A stretch of 64,000 nucleotides of DNA from JBBEAM01 sp040882845 (lineage in GTDB: Bacteria > Pseudomonadota > Alphaproteobacteria > Kiloniellales > DSM-21159), in contig JBBEAM010000013.1 of the NCBI GenBank assembly GCA_040882845.1, positions 310,001 to 374,000 of the forward strand, in the 5' to 3' direction. Below the pieces are notes generated by a model. That model worked only from the letters and a program-made list of their open reading frames with translations. It made no database searches and was not told the origin of the DNA. Within the stretch, counting starts at the first letter, position 1; the number at the start of each line of letters is the position of its first letter. The position numbers were made by a program, and so were the translations under genes. Below are positions 17,058 through 24,936 of this stretch, one piece after another.

Positions 17058-19211
17058 ATGAGCGAGGAGACGGCGGGGCGGGCGCTGGAAGCCGGCGAGG
17101 TCAGCCAGCAGCGCGAGGAAGCGCCGCGCGCGGATATCCTGCTGCGCTGCCTGATCCGCATGTCGCAGGAACTCGGACGACCGGTTTCCGAGCCGGAAAT
17201 CCGCAATTCCGTGCCGATCGCGCCGACCGGGATGAGCGTCGATCAGTTCTGCCGCGCCGCCGGCCGCCTGGGCTTTCAGCTGCGCCGCGAGGCGGCGGAC
17301 GCGCGCGGACTGCGCAGCCTGCCGGCTCCCTTCGTGGCGATCGGCAAGGACCCGCGCGACTCCTGTCTGGTGATCGACCGCAGCCGCGACGGCATAGAGG
17401 CCTTCGATCCAGAGAGCCTGCAGACCTATCCGGTCGAGGAAGCCGAACTGGCGGCCAAGGCCGGCGAGTACATCCTGATGAAGCCGGCCAGCGAGATCGC
17501 GCCGCGCCTCGACTGGCGGGCCATGGTCTCGCGGCGGGTCAGGGGCGTGCTCGGCGAGATGATCCTCGCCTCGCTGGTGATCAATCTGCTGGCTCTGGCG
17601 ACGCCGCTCTTTGCCATGACCCTGTACAACAAGATCATCGGCCAGCAGGCGCTCGACACCCTGCAGATACTCGCCATGGGGATGGTCGCCGTCTATGCCT
17701 TCGACGGCATCCTGAGGGGGGTGCGCGGCTATATCTCGAGCCACACCGGCGCCCGTCTCGATGCCTTGGTCGGCAGCGAGGTGATGCATCACTTCGTGCA
17801 TCTGCCCTTCAAGCATTTCGAGCAGACTCCGAGCGGCGTGATCAGCGAGCGGCTGCGCCAGCTCGACGTCGTGCGCAGCTTCTTCACCGGCCAGATGCCG
17901 ATGCTGCTGGTCGACGTCGCCTTCGTCTCGATCTTCGTCGCGGCGCTGTTCTGGATCCACACCACGCTGGCGATCATCACCCTGGCCGCGATGCCGCTGA
18001 TGATCGGACTCTCGGCGCTGTTCCACCGCCGCCAGATGGAGCTGATCAACCAGGCCTTCACGGCCCAGGCGGCCAAGAGCTCGCAGCTGACCGAGACGGT
18101 CAACAACGCGCTGACTGTCAAGGCCATGGGGCTCGAGGCCGAGGTCGAGCGGCGCTGGGATTCCCGCCTGGCGCTGAGTGCCTGGACCGGTTTCCGGGCC
18201 AACAACATCGGCAACATCGTCAGCAGCGCCGGCCATGTGCTGCAGATGCTGACCAGCCTGACGATCCTGTATTTCGGCGCCACCCTGGTGATCGCGGGGG
18301 AGATGAGCCTCGGCGCCCTGATCGCCGGCAACATCCTGGCGACCCGCGCGCTGATGCCGCTGCGCATGGTGGTGATGGCCTGGGTGCAGCTGCAGGAAGT
18401 GCGCGCCGCCTTCGGCCGCCTCGATTCGATCATGGAGTTGCCGGTGGAATCGACCCCTGGCCGCAGCGGCCCGGCGCCGCGCTTCCAGGGCAAGCTGTCG
18501 GTGGAAAGCGTCGATTTCACGCACGATCCGGACCGTTCCCCGGTGCTGCGCGACGTCAATCTTACGGTGCCGAGCGGCACCGTCATGGGCATCATCGGCC
18601 CCTCGGGCTCCGGCAAGACCACGCTGGTGCGCCTGCTGCAAGGGCTCTACAAGCCGACCGGCGGACGGGTGCTGGTCGATGACACCGACATCGCGCATAT
18701 CTCGCCGCCGGCGCTGCGCCAGCAGCTCGGCGTGGTGCCGCAGGAAATCCAGCTCTTCGCCGGCACGCTGCGCGAGAACATCATGATGGGCTCGCCGGTC
18801 AAGGATCCGGAGCGGGTCATGGCGGTGGCGAAGTTCGTCGGCGCCCACGAGTTCATCCAGCGCCTTCCCGACGGCTACGATACGGTGCTGAACGAGCGCG
18901 GCGTCGGCATTTCCGCCGGGCAGCGCCAGCTGATCGCCATCGCCCGGGCGCTGATCCGCAATCCGCGCATCCTGATCCTAGACGAGGCGACCAGCGATCT
19001 CGACGCGGTGACCGAGGAAAACCTGATGCGCAACCTGCAGCGCGCCTCGCGCGGCCGCACCGTGGTGATCGTCTCCCACCGCATGGCACCCTTCGTGATC
19101 GCCGACCGCGTGGCGCTGCTGATCGACGGCCAGATCGAACGGGTCGGCCAGCCGGCCGAGGTGATCGCCTTCGCCAAATCGCGGATGGCCGAAGTGGCTC
19201 GCCGCTCGTGA
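17058..19211 (+). CDS. Type I secretion ABC transporter/permease with C39-like domain (LapB/HlyB type)
   Basis: This 717-residue inner-membrane ATPase begins with a peptidase-C39-like domain (about 25-150) that lacks a catalytic cysteine. That is the non-cleaving form that binds unfolded RTX-type substrates. Six membrane spans follow (about 165-450), then the nucleotide-binding domain: Walker A GPSGSGKTT at about 514-522, signature GVGISAGQRQ (an ISAGQ variant of LSGGQ) and Walker B ILILDEATSDLD. It is co-transcribed with the adaptor 30 bp downstream. With a LapG homologue 10 kb away, a large surface adhesin is the most likely cargo. Neither adhesin nor TolC-type channel is in the window. Confidence 0.87.
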   Translation: MSEETAGRALEAGEVSQQREEAPRADILLRCLIRMSQELGRPVSEPEIRNSVPIAPTGMSVDQFCRAAGRLGFQLRREAADARGLRSLPAPFVAIGKDPRDSCLVIDRSRDGIEAFDPESLQTYPVEEAELAAKAGEYILMKPASEIAPRLDWRAMVSRRVRGVLGEMILASLVINLLALATPLFAMTLYNKIIGQQALDTLQILAMGMVAVYAFDGILRGVRGYISSHTGARLDALVGSEVMHHFVHLPFKHFEQTPSGVISERLRQLDVVRSFFTGQMPMLLVDVAFVSIFVAALFWIHTTLAIITLAAMPLMIGLSALFHRRQMELINQAFTAQAAKSSQLTETVNNALTVKAMGLEAEVERRWDSRLALSAWTGFRANNIGNIVSSAGHVLQMLTSLTILYFGATLVIAGEMSLGALIAGNILATRALMPLRMVVMAWVQLQEVRAAFGRLDSIMELPVESTPGRSGPAPRFQGKLSVESVDFTHDPDRSPVLRDVNLTVPSGTVMGIIGPSGSGKTTLVRLLQGLYKPTGGRVLVDDTDIAHISPPALRQQLGVVPQEIQLFAGTLRENIMMGSPVKDPERVMAVAKFVGAHEFIQRLPDGYDTVLNERGVGISAGQRQLIAIARALIRNPRILILDEATSDLDAVTEENLMRNLQRASRGRTVVIVSHRMAPFVIADRVALLIDGQIERVGQPAEVIAFAKSRMAEVARRS

Positions 19212-19241
19212 GCGGGCTGCTGGGGAGAGGGGCGCGGCGGC

Positions 19242-20618
19242 ATGGCTAAGGAGCTGACCCGTTACCGGCCGCCGCAGCTGCCGGCCCGGCGCCGCGAGCG
19301 CCGCGCCTCGGATTTCGCGGAGTTTCTGCCCGACGCCCAGGCGGTGGTCGAACGCGAGCATTCCCCTGTCGCGCGCACGCTGCTGCTGCTGCTCTCGGCG
19401 CTCTGCCTGGCGCTGATCGCCTTCATCTCCCTGGTCGAGGTCGATCAGGTGGCGACCGCCAAGGGCGTGGTGCGGCCGGCCGATAGGGTCAAGGTGATCA
19501 ACCATCCGGTCGGCGGCCGGGTGACCGCGATTCTGGTGCGCGAGGGCGATCTGGTGCGCGCCGGCGCGGCGCTGCTCGAGTTCGATCCGGAACTCAATCG
19601 GGAGGAGGTCAACAAGCTGACCGGCGACTTCCTGACCCTGGAGGCGCAGCTGCTGCGCCTGGAGTCCGAAGCGACCGGCGATCCCCTGACCTATCCGCCG
19701 GAGATGCAACAGCAGCGGCCGGATCTGGTCGCCTCCCAGATCAAGCTGTTCAACGCCCGGCAGCAGGCGCTGATGTCCCGGCGCGTGTCGGCCGACGAGA
19801 TCGTCAACCAGCGGCAGGAGGCCGTGCGCTCCCTGGAAAGCCGGGTCGATCAGCTGCAGACCACCCTGGGCATCCTTCAGGAACAGGCGCGCCGGGTCCG
19901 CGAGCTGGTGGACAAAGGCTACTTCCCGGAGCTGCGCTGGCTGTCCCTGCAGCGCGACGTCTCCGAGTCCGAGGGCGCGCTCAACCAGAACCGCAGCAAC
20001 CTCGCCGGCGCTCGCGCGTCGCTGGAGCAGGCCAGGAGCGATCGCGAGTCGATCGAGCGCGAATGGAACGCCCAGGTGCTCGACGAGATGTCCAAGATAA
20101 TGAGCGAGCGCGACCGCCTGCGCAGCAGTCTGGAGCAGCAGCGCACCAATCTGCGCAACCTGGTGCTCTATGCCCCTTCCGACGGCATCGTGCAGGATCT
20201 CGGCGTGTCCAACATCGGCCAGGCAGTGCGGCCTTCGGACGAACTGATGAAGATCGTGCCGGTCGGCGAGACCCTGGTGATCGAGGCCAAGGTCGGTAAT
20301 TCAGATATCGGCTACGTCTACGAAGGACAGCCGGTGACCGTGAAGGTCGATACCTTCGACTTTTCCAAGTACGGCACCCTGGAGGGTCAGGTCGAGCGGA
20401 TCGCCGCCGACGCCGAGCGCGACGAGAACTCCGGGCAGCTGTTCTTCGACGTCACGGTGCGCACCGAGCGCAGCTACCTGGGCAACGATCAGAGCGACCT
20501 GACGGTGATCCCGGGCATGACCACCACGGTGGACATGAAGATCGGCGAGCGCACCATCCTGGCCTTCCTCACCGACCGGCTTCGGCAGACGGCGCTGGGC
20601 GCGTTCCAGGAGCGCTGA
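19242..20618 (+). CDS. HlyD/LapC-family type I secretion periplasmic adaptor
   Basis: The 458-residue membrane fusion protein has one N-terminal membrane span (about 46-66) and a lipoyl-type strand pair beginning VRPADRVKVINHPVGGRV. A long coiled-coil hairpin with many Gln/Arg/Glu heptads covers about 145-300, and a C-terminal barrel has YAPSDGIVQDLGV, GMTTTVDMKIGERTIL. It links the ABC transporter to an outer-membrane TolC-like channel. Length and order match LapC/HlyD. The 3' end overlaps the convergent PqqD-like gene by 50 bp, so there is no terminator between the two units. Confidence 0.88.
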   Translation: MAKELTRYRPPQLPARRRERRASDFAEFLPDAQAVVEREHSPVARTLLLLLSALCLALIAFISLVEVDQVATAKGVVRPADRVKVINHPVGGRVTAILVREGDLVRAGAALLEFDPELNREEVNKLTGDFLTLEAQLLRLESEATGDPLTYPPEMQQQRPDLVASQIKLFNARQQALMSRRVSADEIVNQRQEAVRSLESRVDQLQTTLGILQEQARRVRELVDKGYFPELRWLSLQRDVSESEGALNQNRSNLAGARASLEQARSDRESIEREWNAQVLDEMSKIMSERDRLRSSLEQQRTNLRNLVLYAPSDGIVQDLGVSNIGQAVRPSDELMKIVPVGETLVIEAKVGNSDIGYVYEGQPVTVKVDTFDFSKYGTLEGQVERIAADAERDENSGQLFFDVTVRTERSYLGNDQSDLTVIPGMTTTVDMKIGERTILAFLTDRLRQTALGAFQER

Positions 20619-20871
20619 TTAACAGGCTGCCCGCCACCATCTCCTGGACCACGCGCTCGACATCGGCGCGGATCGTCTCCCAGGGAGTCTCGGGGAAAGC
20701 CGCAATCATCAGCGCAGTGAGCTCCTCCAGGGTGGAGCCCTGCTCGGCCGCCCGCCACAGGCCGCTGGCGATGGTGTCGAGATAGTAGATCTCGCCGCTG
20801 TCCGGCTCGACCAGGAAGAACTCCCCCTCAAGCTCGGTCACGGTGACGGCGGGATTGCGCGTCAGGGTCAT
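20569..20871 (-). CDS. PqqD-like peptide-recognition protein (RRE fold)
   Basis: A 100-residue protein with a PqqD domain, GEFFLVEPDSGEIYYLD followed by GLWRAAEQGSTLEELTALM. PqqD folds bind precursor peptides in modified-peptide pathways. Members beside HprK-like kinases in glycan loci form the so-called HPr-rel-A group, whose role is unknown. It lies 72 bp after the HprK-like gene, and its 3' end runs 50 bp into the adaptor gene on the other strand. No precursor peptide gene was recognised nearby. Confidence 0.75.
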   Translation of the reverse strand: MTLTRNPAVTVTELEGEFFLVEPDSGEIYYLDTIASGLWRAAEQGSTLEELTALMIAAFPETPWETIRADVERVVQEMVAGSLLISAPGTRPAPSAEAGR

Positions 20872-20881
20872 GGCGGCCTCG

Positions 20882-20946
20882 TCAGAGCAAGCTTTTGAGA
20901 CTGAATCACGGATCGCACTATTTCCGTGTGATCCGATCAGGCTCTA
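20882..20946. repeat. Dispersed palindromic repeat, copy B
   Basis: A 65-bp imperfect palindrome whose right end, read on the minus strand, is CTAGAGC followed by GATCGGATCACAC. This nearly matches one arm of the perfect repeat at 23856-23906. The inner stem GGATCGCAC/GTGTGATCC has a 7-bp loop. The terminal CTAG supplies the TAG stop codon of the HprK-like gene. It resembles short intergenic palindromes that are abundant in alphaproteobacteria (from memory) and may also act as a terminator or RNA stabiliser. Confidence 0.6.
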
Positions 20947-21816
20947 GGTGAAACGGCTACGTATCAGACTAGCCGCCGCGCCGCTGTCGGAAAAGCGCAG
21001 GCGATAGCCGGGCAGCGCCCGCGCCAGGGCGCTGGTGCGCGCCAGCAGAGTCTCGGACGTCAGCTCGCTGGGCAGGCACTTCGGCAGGGTGTCGCGCAGG
21101 ATCTGGCTGGCCGAAAGCTCCTCGAGCACCGCCGGCGCCGGGGTGTCTTGCCGATCGATGGCGATCAGCGCGCGCGCTGGCGCGGTCTCGCCCAGTGGCG
21201 CCTTGATCGCCGGCGGCAGGTAGAGATGCGCCATGCCGGGGTTGCGCGCGACGCAGTGCGTCTCGATGAAGGCCGCGTAGGCGGCGCCGCTGCCCGGCGG
21301 CAGGGGCAGCCGCGTCTTGGGCGCGACGCCGAGGGAGAGGCCTTCGATCGCCCCGCCGTCCTGCGGCCGCAGCGCCAGACGGTCGTCGGCGAAGATACGC
21401 TGGCCCTGGCAGGCGAGCTGTAGCGCCAGGGTCGATTTGCCGGCCATGGAATCGCCGAGGAAGATCAGCAGGCCCGCTGGCGTCGCCGTGGCGGCGGCGT
21501 GCAGCAGCAGAAGCTCCTCCGTCTGGGCGGCATAAAGGCTGGTCAGGGCGCCGGAGATGGCGCCGGCGGCGTAGAGCGGCCGGTTGCTTTCCACCGAACC
21601 CTCGGCGAAGAGTGCGCAGTGCACCCGGTAGCCGCGGGGGACGGCCTCGACCGCGATATCGGCGCGGCCGGAGTCGGCCGGCATAGCGCGCCAATCGGGC
21701 AGGCAGACCGCCAGATCGTCCAGCAGCGCCGCCGCGCCGCCCAGCAGTATCGGGCGCTGCGGGCCGGCGAAGGCCACGAGGCCGTCCGGGGTCTCGGGAA
21801 AGGGCTTTGCGTTCAT
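20944..21816 (-). CDS. HprK-related P-loop kinase
   Basis: The protein has 290 residues. After about 100 residues of uncharacterised N-terminal region, the P-loop GDSMAGKST (about 119-127) sits in the HPr-kinase-like context LLLHAAATATPAGLLIFL...IFADDRLALR. Such proteins are found with PqqD-like and nucleotidyltransferase partners in polysaccharide loci. Related kinases phosphorylate peptide substrates in some lasso-peptide clusters. The true target is unknown, and no HPr gene is present. It is part of a minus-strand run regB-regA-hprK-like-pqqD-like. The stop codon lies inside a palindromic repeat. Confidence 0.75.
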   Translation of the reverse strand: MNAKPFPETPDGLVAFAGPQRPILLGGAAALLDDLAVCLPDWRAMPADSGRADIAVEAVPRGYRVHCALFAEGSVESNRPLYAAGAISGALTSLYAAQTEELLLLHAAATATPAGLLIFLGDSMAGKSTLALQLACQGQRIFADDRLALRPQDGGAIEGLSLGVAPKTRLPLPPGSGAAYAAFIETHCVARNPGMAHLYLPPAIKAPLGETAPARALIAIDRQDTPAPAVLEELSASQILRDTLPKCLPSELTSETLLARTSALARALPGYRLRFSDSGAAASLIRSRFT

Positions 21817-21873
21817 GCTGGGCGCAGTTTGCCAGAAGCGGCGCGCGAGGCCAGCGCGCGATTGCTTTTCGGC

Positions 21874-22458
21874 TCAGCTGCGCGGCGCGTGCTTGGCCAG
21901 GATGCGCTGCAGGGTGCGGCGGTGCATGCGCAGGCGGCGCGCCGTTTCCGAGACGTTGCGCCCGCAGAGCTCGTAGACCCGCTGAATGTGCTCCCAGCGC
22001 ACCCGGTCGGCGGTCATCGGATCCTCGGGCGGCGACGGCGGCACGCCGCCGTGCTGGCGCAAGGTCGCCTCGATCTGGTCGGCGTCGGCGGGCTTGGGCA
22101 GGTAGTCGTAGGCCCCGGCCTTCACCGCCGCGACCGCCGTGGCGATGTTGCCGTATCCGGTCAGCACCACCACCCGCGCCTTGGGCTGCAGCGCGCGCAG
22201 CGCCTCGACCACCTCCAGGCCGCTGCCGTCGCCGAGCCGCAGGTCGACCACGGCATAGTCGAGCGGCTCCAGCTTGGCGGCGGCGATGCCCTCGGCGACG
22301 GAGAAGGCGGTGGCGGCCGCGAAGCCGCGCTCCTGCATGGCGCGCGCCAGCCGCCGGGCGAAGCGCTCGTCGTCGTCGACGATCAGCAGGCTGCCCGCGG
22401 CGGCCACCTGGCTGCTGGCCGGCTGGGTGTTGCGGCTTTCGCTCTGCGGCATGGTCAT
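21874..22458 (-). CDS. regA: Redox response regulator, RegA/PrrA/ActR family
   Basis: A 194-residue regulator with a receiver domain (LLIVDDDERF, phospho-acceptor Asp72 in VVDLRLGDGSG, conserved Lys in YLPKP) and a C-terminal Fis-type helix-turn-helix (NVSETARRLRMHRRTLQRIL). The short linker and the HTH sequence are typical of RegA. RegA controls respiration, carbon and nitrogen fixation and cytochrome genes in response to redox state. Its start overlaps the regB stop by 4 bp. The extra Pro-rich insert before the HTH is a minor oddity. Confidence 0.88.
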   Translation of the reverse strand: MTMPQSESRNTQPASSQVAAAGSLLIVDDDERFARRLARAMQERGFAAATAFSVAEGIAAAKLEPLDYAVVDLRLGDGSGLEVVEALRALQPKARVVVLTGYGNIATAVAAVKAGAYDYLPKPADADQIEATLRQHGGVPPSPPEDPMTADRVRWEHIQRVYELCGRNVSETARRLRMHRRTLQRILAKHAPRS

Positions 22459-23816
22459 GGAGACCGGTCCTTCGCTCTTGCCCCGCTATCCGCTTCAATC
22501 TGGGCTCTGGGCCAGCGAATCTCAACCAGGGCGCCGCCGGCGCGCCGCCCTTCGCCGGGCCTCTGCGGCAGGTTGCGGTACCGCAGCTCTCCGCCGAAGC
22601 GGCCGAGCAGGCTGCGGGCGATGAACACCCCGAGGCCGAGATGGCCGCTGCCGCCGCGCAGGTCGCGGGCTCCGGTGGAAACGAAGGGCGTGCCGAGCTC
22701 GCCGAGCACGGACTCGCTGAAACCTGGTCCGTCGTCGCTGAGCGCGATGGCGATCTCCACCGCGTCCCAGGAGAGCCGTGCAGTGACCCGGCTCGCGGCG
22801 AACTGCAGCGCGTTCTGGATCAGGGTGCCGAGGCCGTGGACCAGCTCCGGACTGCGCCAGACCAACGGCTCCGGCCCGCTGGCTTCTCCCGGCTTGTCGA
22901 TGGCGAAGGCCGCCGCGCTGCCGCGGCGATAGGGCTCGGCGGCCATCTCGACCAGGGTGGTCAGCGGCACCCGGTCGTAGGGCGCGCCGCTGTCCTGCTT
23001 CGGGTCGGCGGTCAGCGCGGCGAGGATTTCCCGGCAGCGCTCCGCCTCTTCGCGCAGCAGCACGATGTCCTCGCGCAGAGGGTCGTCTCCGGCGACGGCG
23101 CGTTCCAGTTCCTTGCTGACCAGGGAGATGGTGGCGAGCGGCGAGCCCAGCTCATGCGCGGCGGCCGCCGCCAGGGAGCCGAGCGCGGAAAGCTGCTGCT
23201 CGCGGGCCAGCGCCGCCTGGGTCGCGGCGTAGGCCTCGGCGAGCTGGCGGCTCTGGCGCGCCAGGGAGAAGACGTAGAGCGCGGTGAAGACGATCGACAG
23301 CGCCAGCGCCAGCCAGATCCCGGCGCGATAGAGCGGCGGCAGCACCAGACCGTTGTCCAGCCAGGGTAGCGGCAGATGCCAGAAGGCGAGACCAGAGGCG
23401 GCGGCCACGGCGAGCAGCGCCAGCAAAGCCATGCTGCGCGGCGACAGCGAAGCTGCGGAAACCGCGACCGGAGCCAGCAGCAGCAGGGCGAAGGGATTGG
23501 CCAGTCCGCCGGTCAGGCCGAGCAGCACGGTGAGCTGCAGCAGGTCGAAGGCGAGATAGCCCGCGCCCTGACGTTCGCTCAGCCAGGTCCGCCCGCGGTG
23601 GGCGATCGAGGCGGTGAGGTTGACCGCCGCCAGGGCCAGCACGGCGGCGGCGCAGGGCACCACCGGCAGGGGAAAGTCGAGAAAGCCGGCGACGACGATC
23701 AGCGCTGCCGTTTGTCCCAGGATCGCGATCCAGCGGATTAAAACCAGGGTACGCAGCCGCAGGCGGGCGTCGGAACTGCCGAGGCTGGGTTCGATCGGCT
23801 GCATGGATCTCAGCAT
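22455..23816 (-). CDS. regB: Redox sensor histidine kinase, RegB/PrrB/ActS family
   Basis: This 453-residue kinase has six membrane spans and the ubiquinone-site motif GGLANPF at residues 103-109. The phospho-acceptor His221 is in HELGSPLATI, and the redox-active cysteine position is Cys261 in ERCREIL. The C-terminal ATPase domain has an N-box region (LIQNALQFA) and DDGPGFSE. These are the diagnostic parts of RegB, which signals the quinone-pool and oxygen state to RegA. The cytochrome bd operon 3 kb away is a natural target. Confidence 0.88.
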   Translation of the reverse strand: MLRSMQPIEPSLGSSDARLRLRTLVLIRWIAILGQTAALIVVAGFLDFPLPVVPCAAAVLALAAVNLTASIAHRGRTWLSERQGAGYLAFDLLQLTVLLGLTGGLANPFALLLLAPVAVSAASLSPRSMALLALLAVAAASGLAFWHLPLPWLDNGLVLPPLYRAGIWLALALSIVFTALYVFSLARQSRQLAEAYAATQAALAREQQLSALGSLAAAAAHELGSPLATISLVSKELERAVAGDDPLREDIVLLREEAERCREILAALTADPKQDSGAPYDRVPLTTLVEMAAEPYRRGSAAAFAIDKPGEASGPEPLVWRSPELVHGLGTLIQNALQFAASRVTARLSWDAVEIAIALSDDGPGFSESVLGELGTPFVSTGARDLRGGSGHLGLGVFIARSLLGRFGGELRYRNLPQRPGEGRRAGGALVEIRWPRAQIEADSGARAKDRSP

Positions 23817-23855
23817 GGCCGAAGGCTGCGGAAAGGCAAGATGCGCGGCGGCACG

Positions 23856-23906
23856 CTAGAGCAAGATCGGATCACACTGAACCGGTTTGATCCGATCTTG
23901 CTCTAG
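23856..23906. repeat. Dispersed palindromic repeat, copy A (perfect 19-bp arms)
   Basis: The left arm CTAGAGCAAGATCGGATCA and its exact reverse complement at 23888-23906 are separated by 13 bp that contain AACCGGTT. It sits between cobT-like and regB on the minus strand and can form a very strong hairpin in either transcript. The right-end CTAG gives the cobT-like gene its TAG stop codon, just as copy B does for the HprK-like gene. Confidence 0.75.
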
Positions 23907-24877
23907 GCGTCGAGCGCCCGCGCCGCGGCCCGCAGCAGGGGCAGAGCGGCGGCTCCGGCGATGCCGCTGCCCTGGGCAGACTGCAGCGCGGCCAGATGCG
24001 GCAGCTGCAGCGCTTCGAGCAGCCTCCGGGCGGCGATGTCGCCGCCGTCGCTGGCGGCACGGCAGTGGTCGAGCAGCCGGGGATCGAGCCTCCGCAGCGC
24101 CGCTCCGGCGGCGAGGCAGGTCAGACCGTCGAGCACCACCGGCAGGCGGGCCAGGCGGCAGGCCAGGATCGCGCCGGCGACGGCGGCCATCTCCAGCCCG
24201 CCGAAGCGGCGCAGCGCCTGCAGGGGGTCCTCGCTCGCCTGCCGGTGCCGCTCCAGCCCCTCGGCGAGCAGCCGGCTGTCGGCTTCGTGCTCGCTCCAGT
24301 CTTCGGCCGCGCCGCCGAGCAGTGCCGCCGCCAGGGCGCGCGCCGCAAGGTCGTTGCGCCAGCCGAAACCGCCGAGGACCATCAGATCGAAGCCCTCCTC
24401 CACGGTCATCATGCCGTAGGCCATGGCTCGCGCGCAGTCGGCCTCGCTCAAGGCCGGCCCGCTTGTGAAGTCGCCGCTCGGCTGCTCCAGCGCCAGCTCG
24501 TAGATCCGCAGGTCGGCGTCGAGCTCCGTGGCGATGCGGTTCAAGGCGGTCTTGCCGGCGACGGTATCCTCGACCCAGTCCTGCGTGCTCCAGGAAGGGG
24601 CGGGAAGCCGCGCGGCAACGCCGTGGTTGGCAGCGAAGACCGCGATCCGCGGCCGCTCGACGGCAGGCCTGGCGCGTCCCTGCCAGGCAGCCAGCCACTC
24701 GCCGTGCGCCGCCAGGGCCCCCAGCTCATCGCCCCGGTGGCGCAGCGCGGCGGCCCGCGTCGCGGCGGCGCCGGCGGCGTCCAGATCGGGACCCGGCAGG
24801 CGCGCGATCAGACCGCGGATTTCGTCGAAATTCGGTTCCTCACCGGTAGAATCGCTCATTGTCATCGGACCTTTCAT
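23903..24877 (-). CDS. CobT-like protein with degenerate active site
   Basis: 324 residues align along their length with nicotinate-nucleotide:dimethylbenzimidazole phosphoribosyltransferases of the cobalamin pathway (shared PNFDEIRGLIARLPGPD, VFAANHGVAAR, AMAYGMM, FGGLEMAAVAGAIL). The catalytic landmarks differ. The usual GEMGIGNTT reads GGFGWRNDL (169-177), the RLGEGSGA segment with the general-base Glu reads QSAQGSGIA (Gln302), and the KPxGSLGRLE substrate loop is not recognisable. The frame is intact, so this is a diverged paralogue rather than a broken gene. It is divergent from a CobC-like phosphatase. Downstream in-frame ATGs near residues 5-7 are alternative starts. Confidence 0.7.
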   Translation of the reverse strand: MKGPMTMSDSTGEEPNFDEIRGLIARLPGPDLDAAGAAATRAAALRHRGDELGALAAHGEWLAAWQGRARPAVERPRIAVFAANHGVAARLPAPSWSTQDWVEDTVAGKTALNRIATELDADLRIYELALEQPSGDFTSGPALSEADCARAMAYGMMTVEEGFDLMVLGGFGWRNDLAARALAAALLGGAAEDWSEHEADSRLLAEGLERHRQASEDPLQALRRFGGLEMAAVAGAILACRLARLPVVLDGLTCLAAGAALRRLDPRLLDHCRAASDGGDIAARRLLEALQLPHLAALQSAQGSGIAGAAALPLLRAAARALDA

Positions 24878-24936
24878 TGCGCCGGGGAGCGAACTGCGCG
24901 AAGACCTAACCCAGACTTCGGCAACGGCAAAGCGAT

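Noticed and set aside
6485..24877. RTX adhesin or bacteriocin precursor as cargo for the type I secretion pair
   Set aside because: No GGxGxDxxx nonapeptide repeats, no double-glycine leader and no very long gene are present in the neighbourhood.
24878..24936. Possible cobalamin riboswitch between the CobT-like and CobC-like genes
   Set aside because: Only 59 bp separate the two starts, far too short for a B12 riboswitch, and no B12-box-like sequence is visible.
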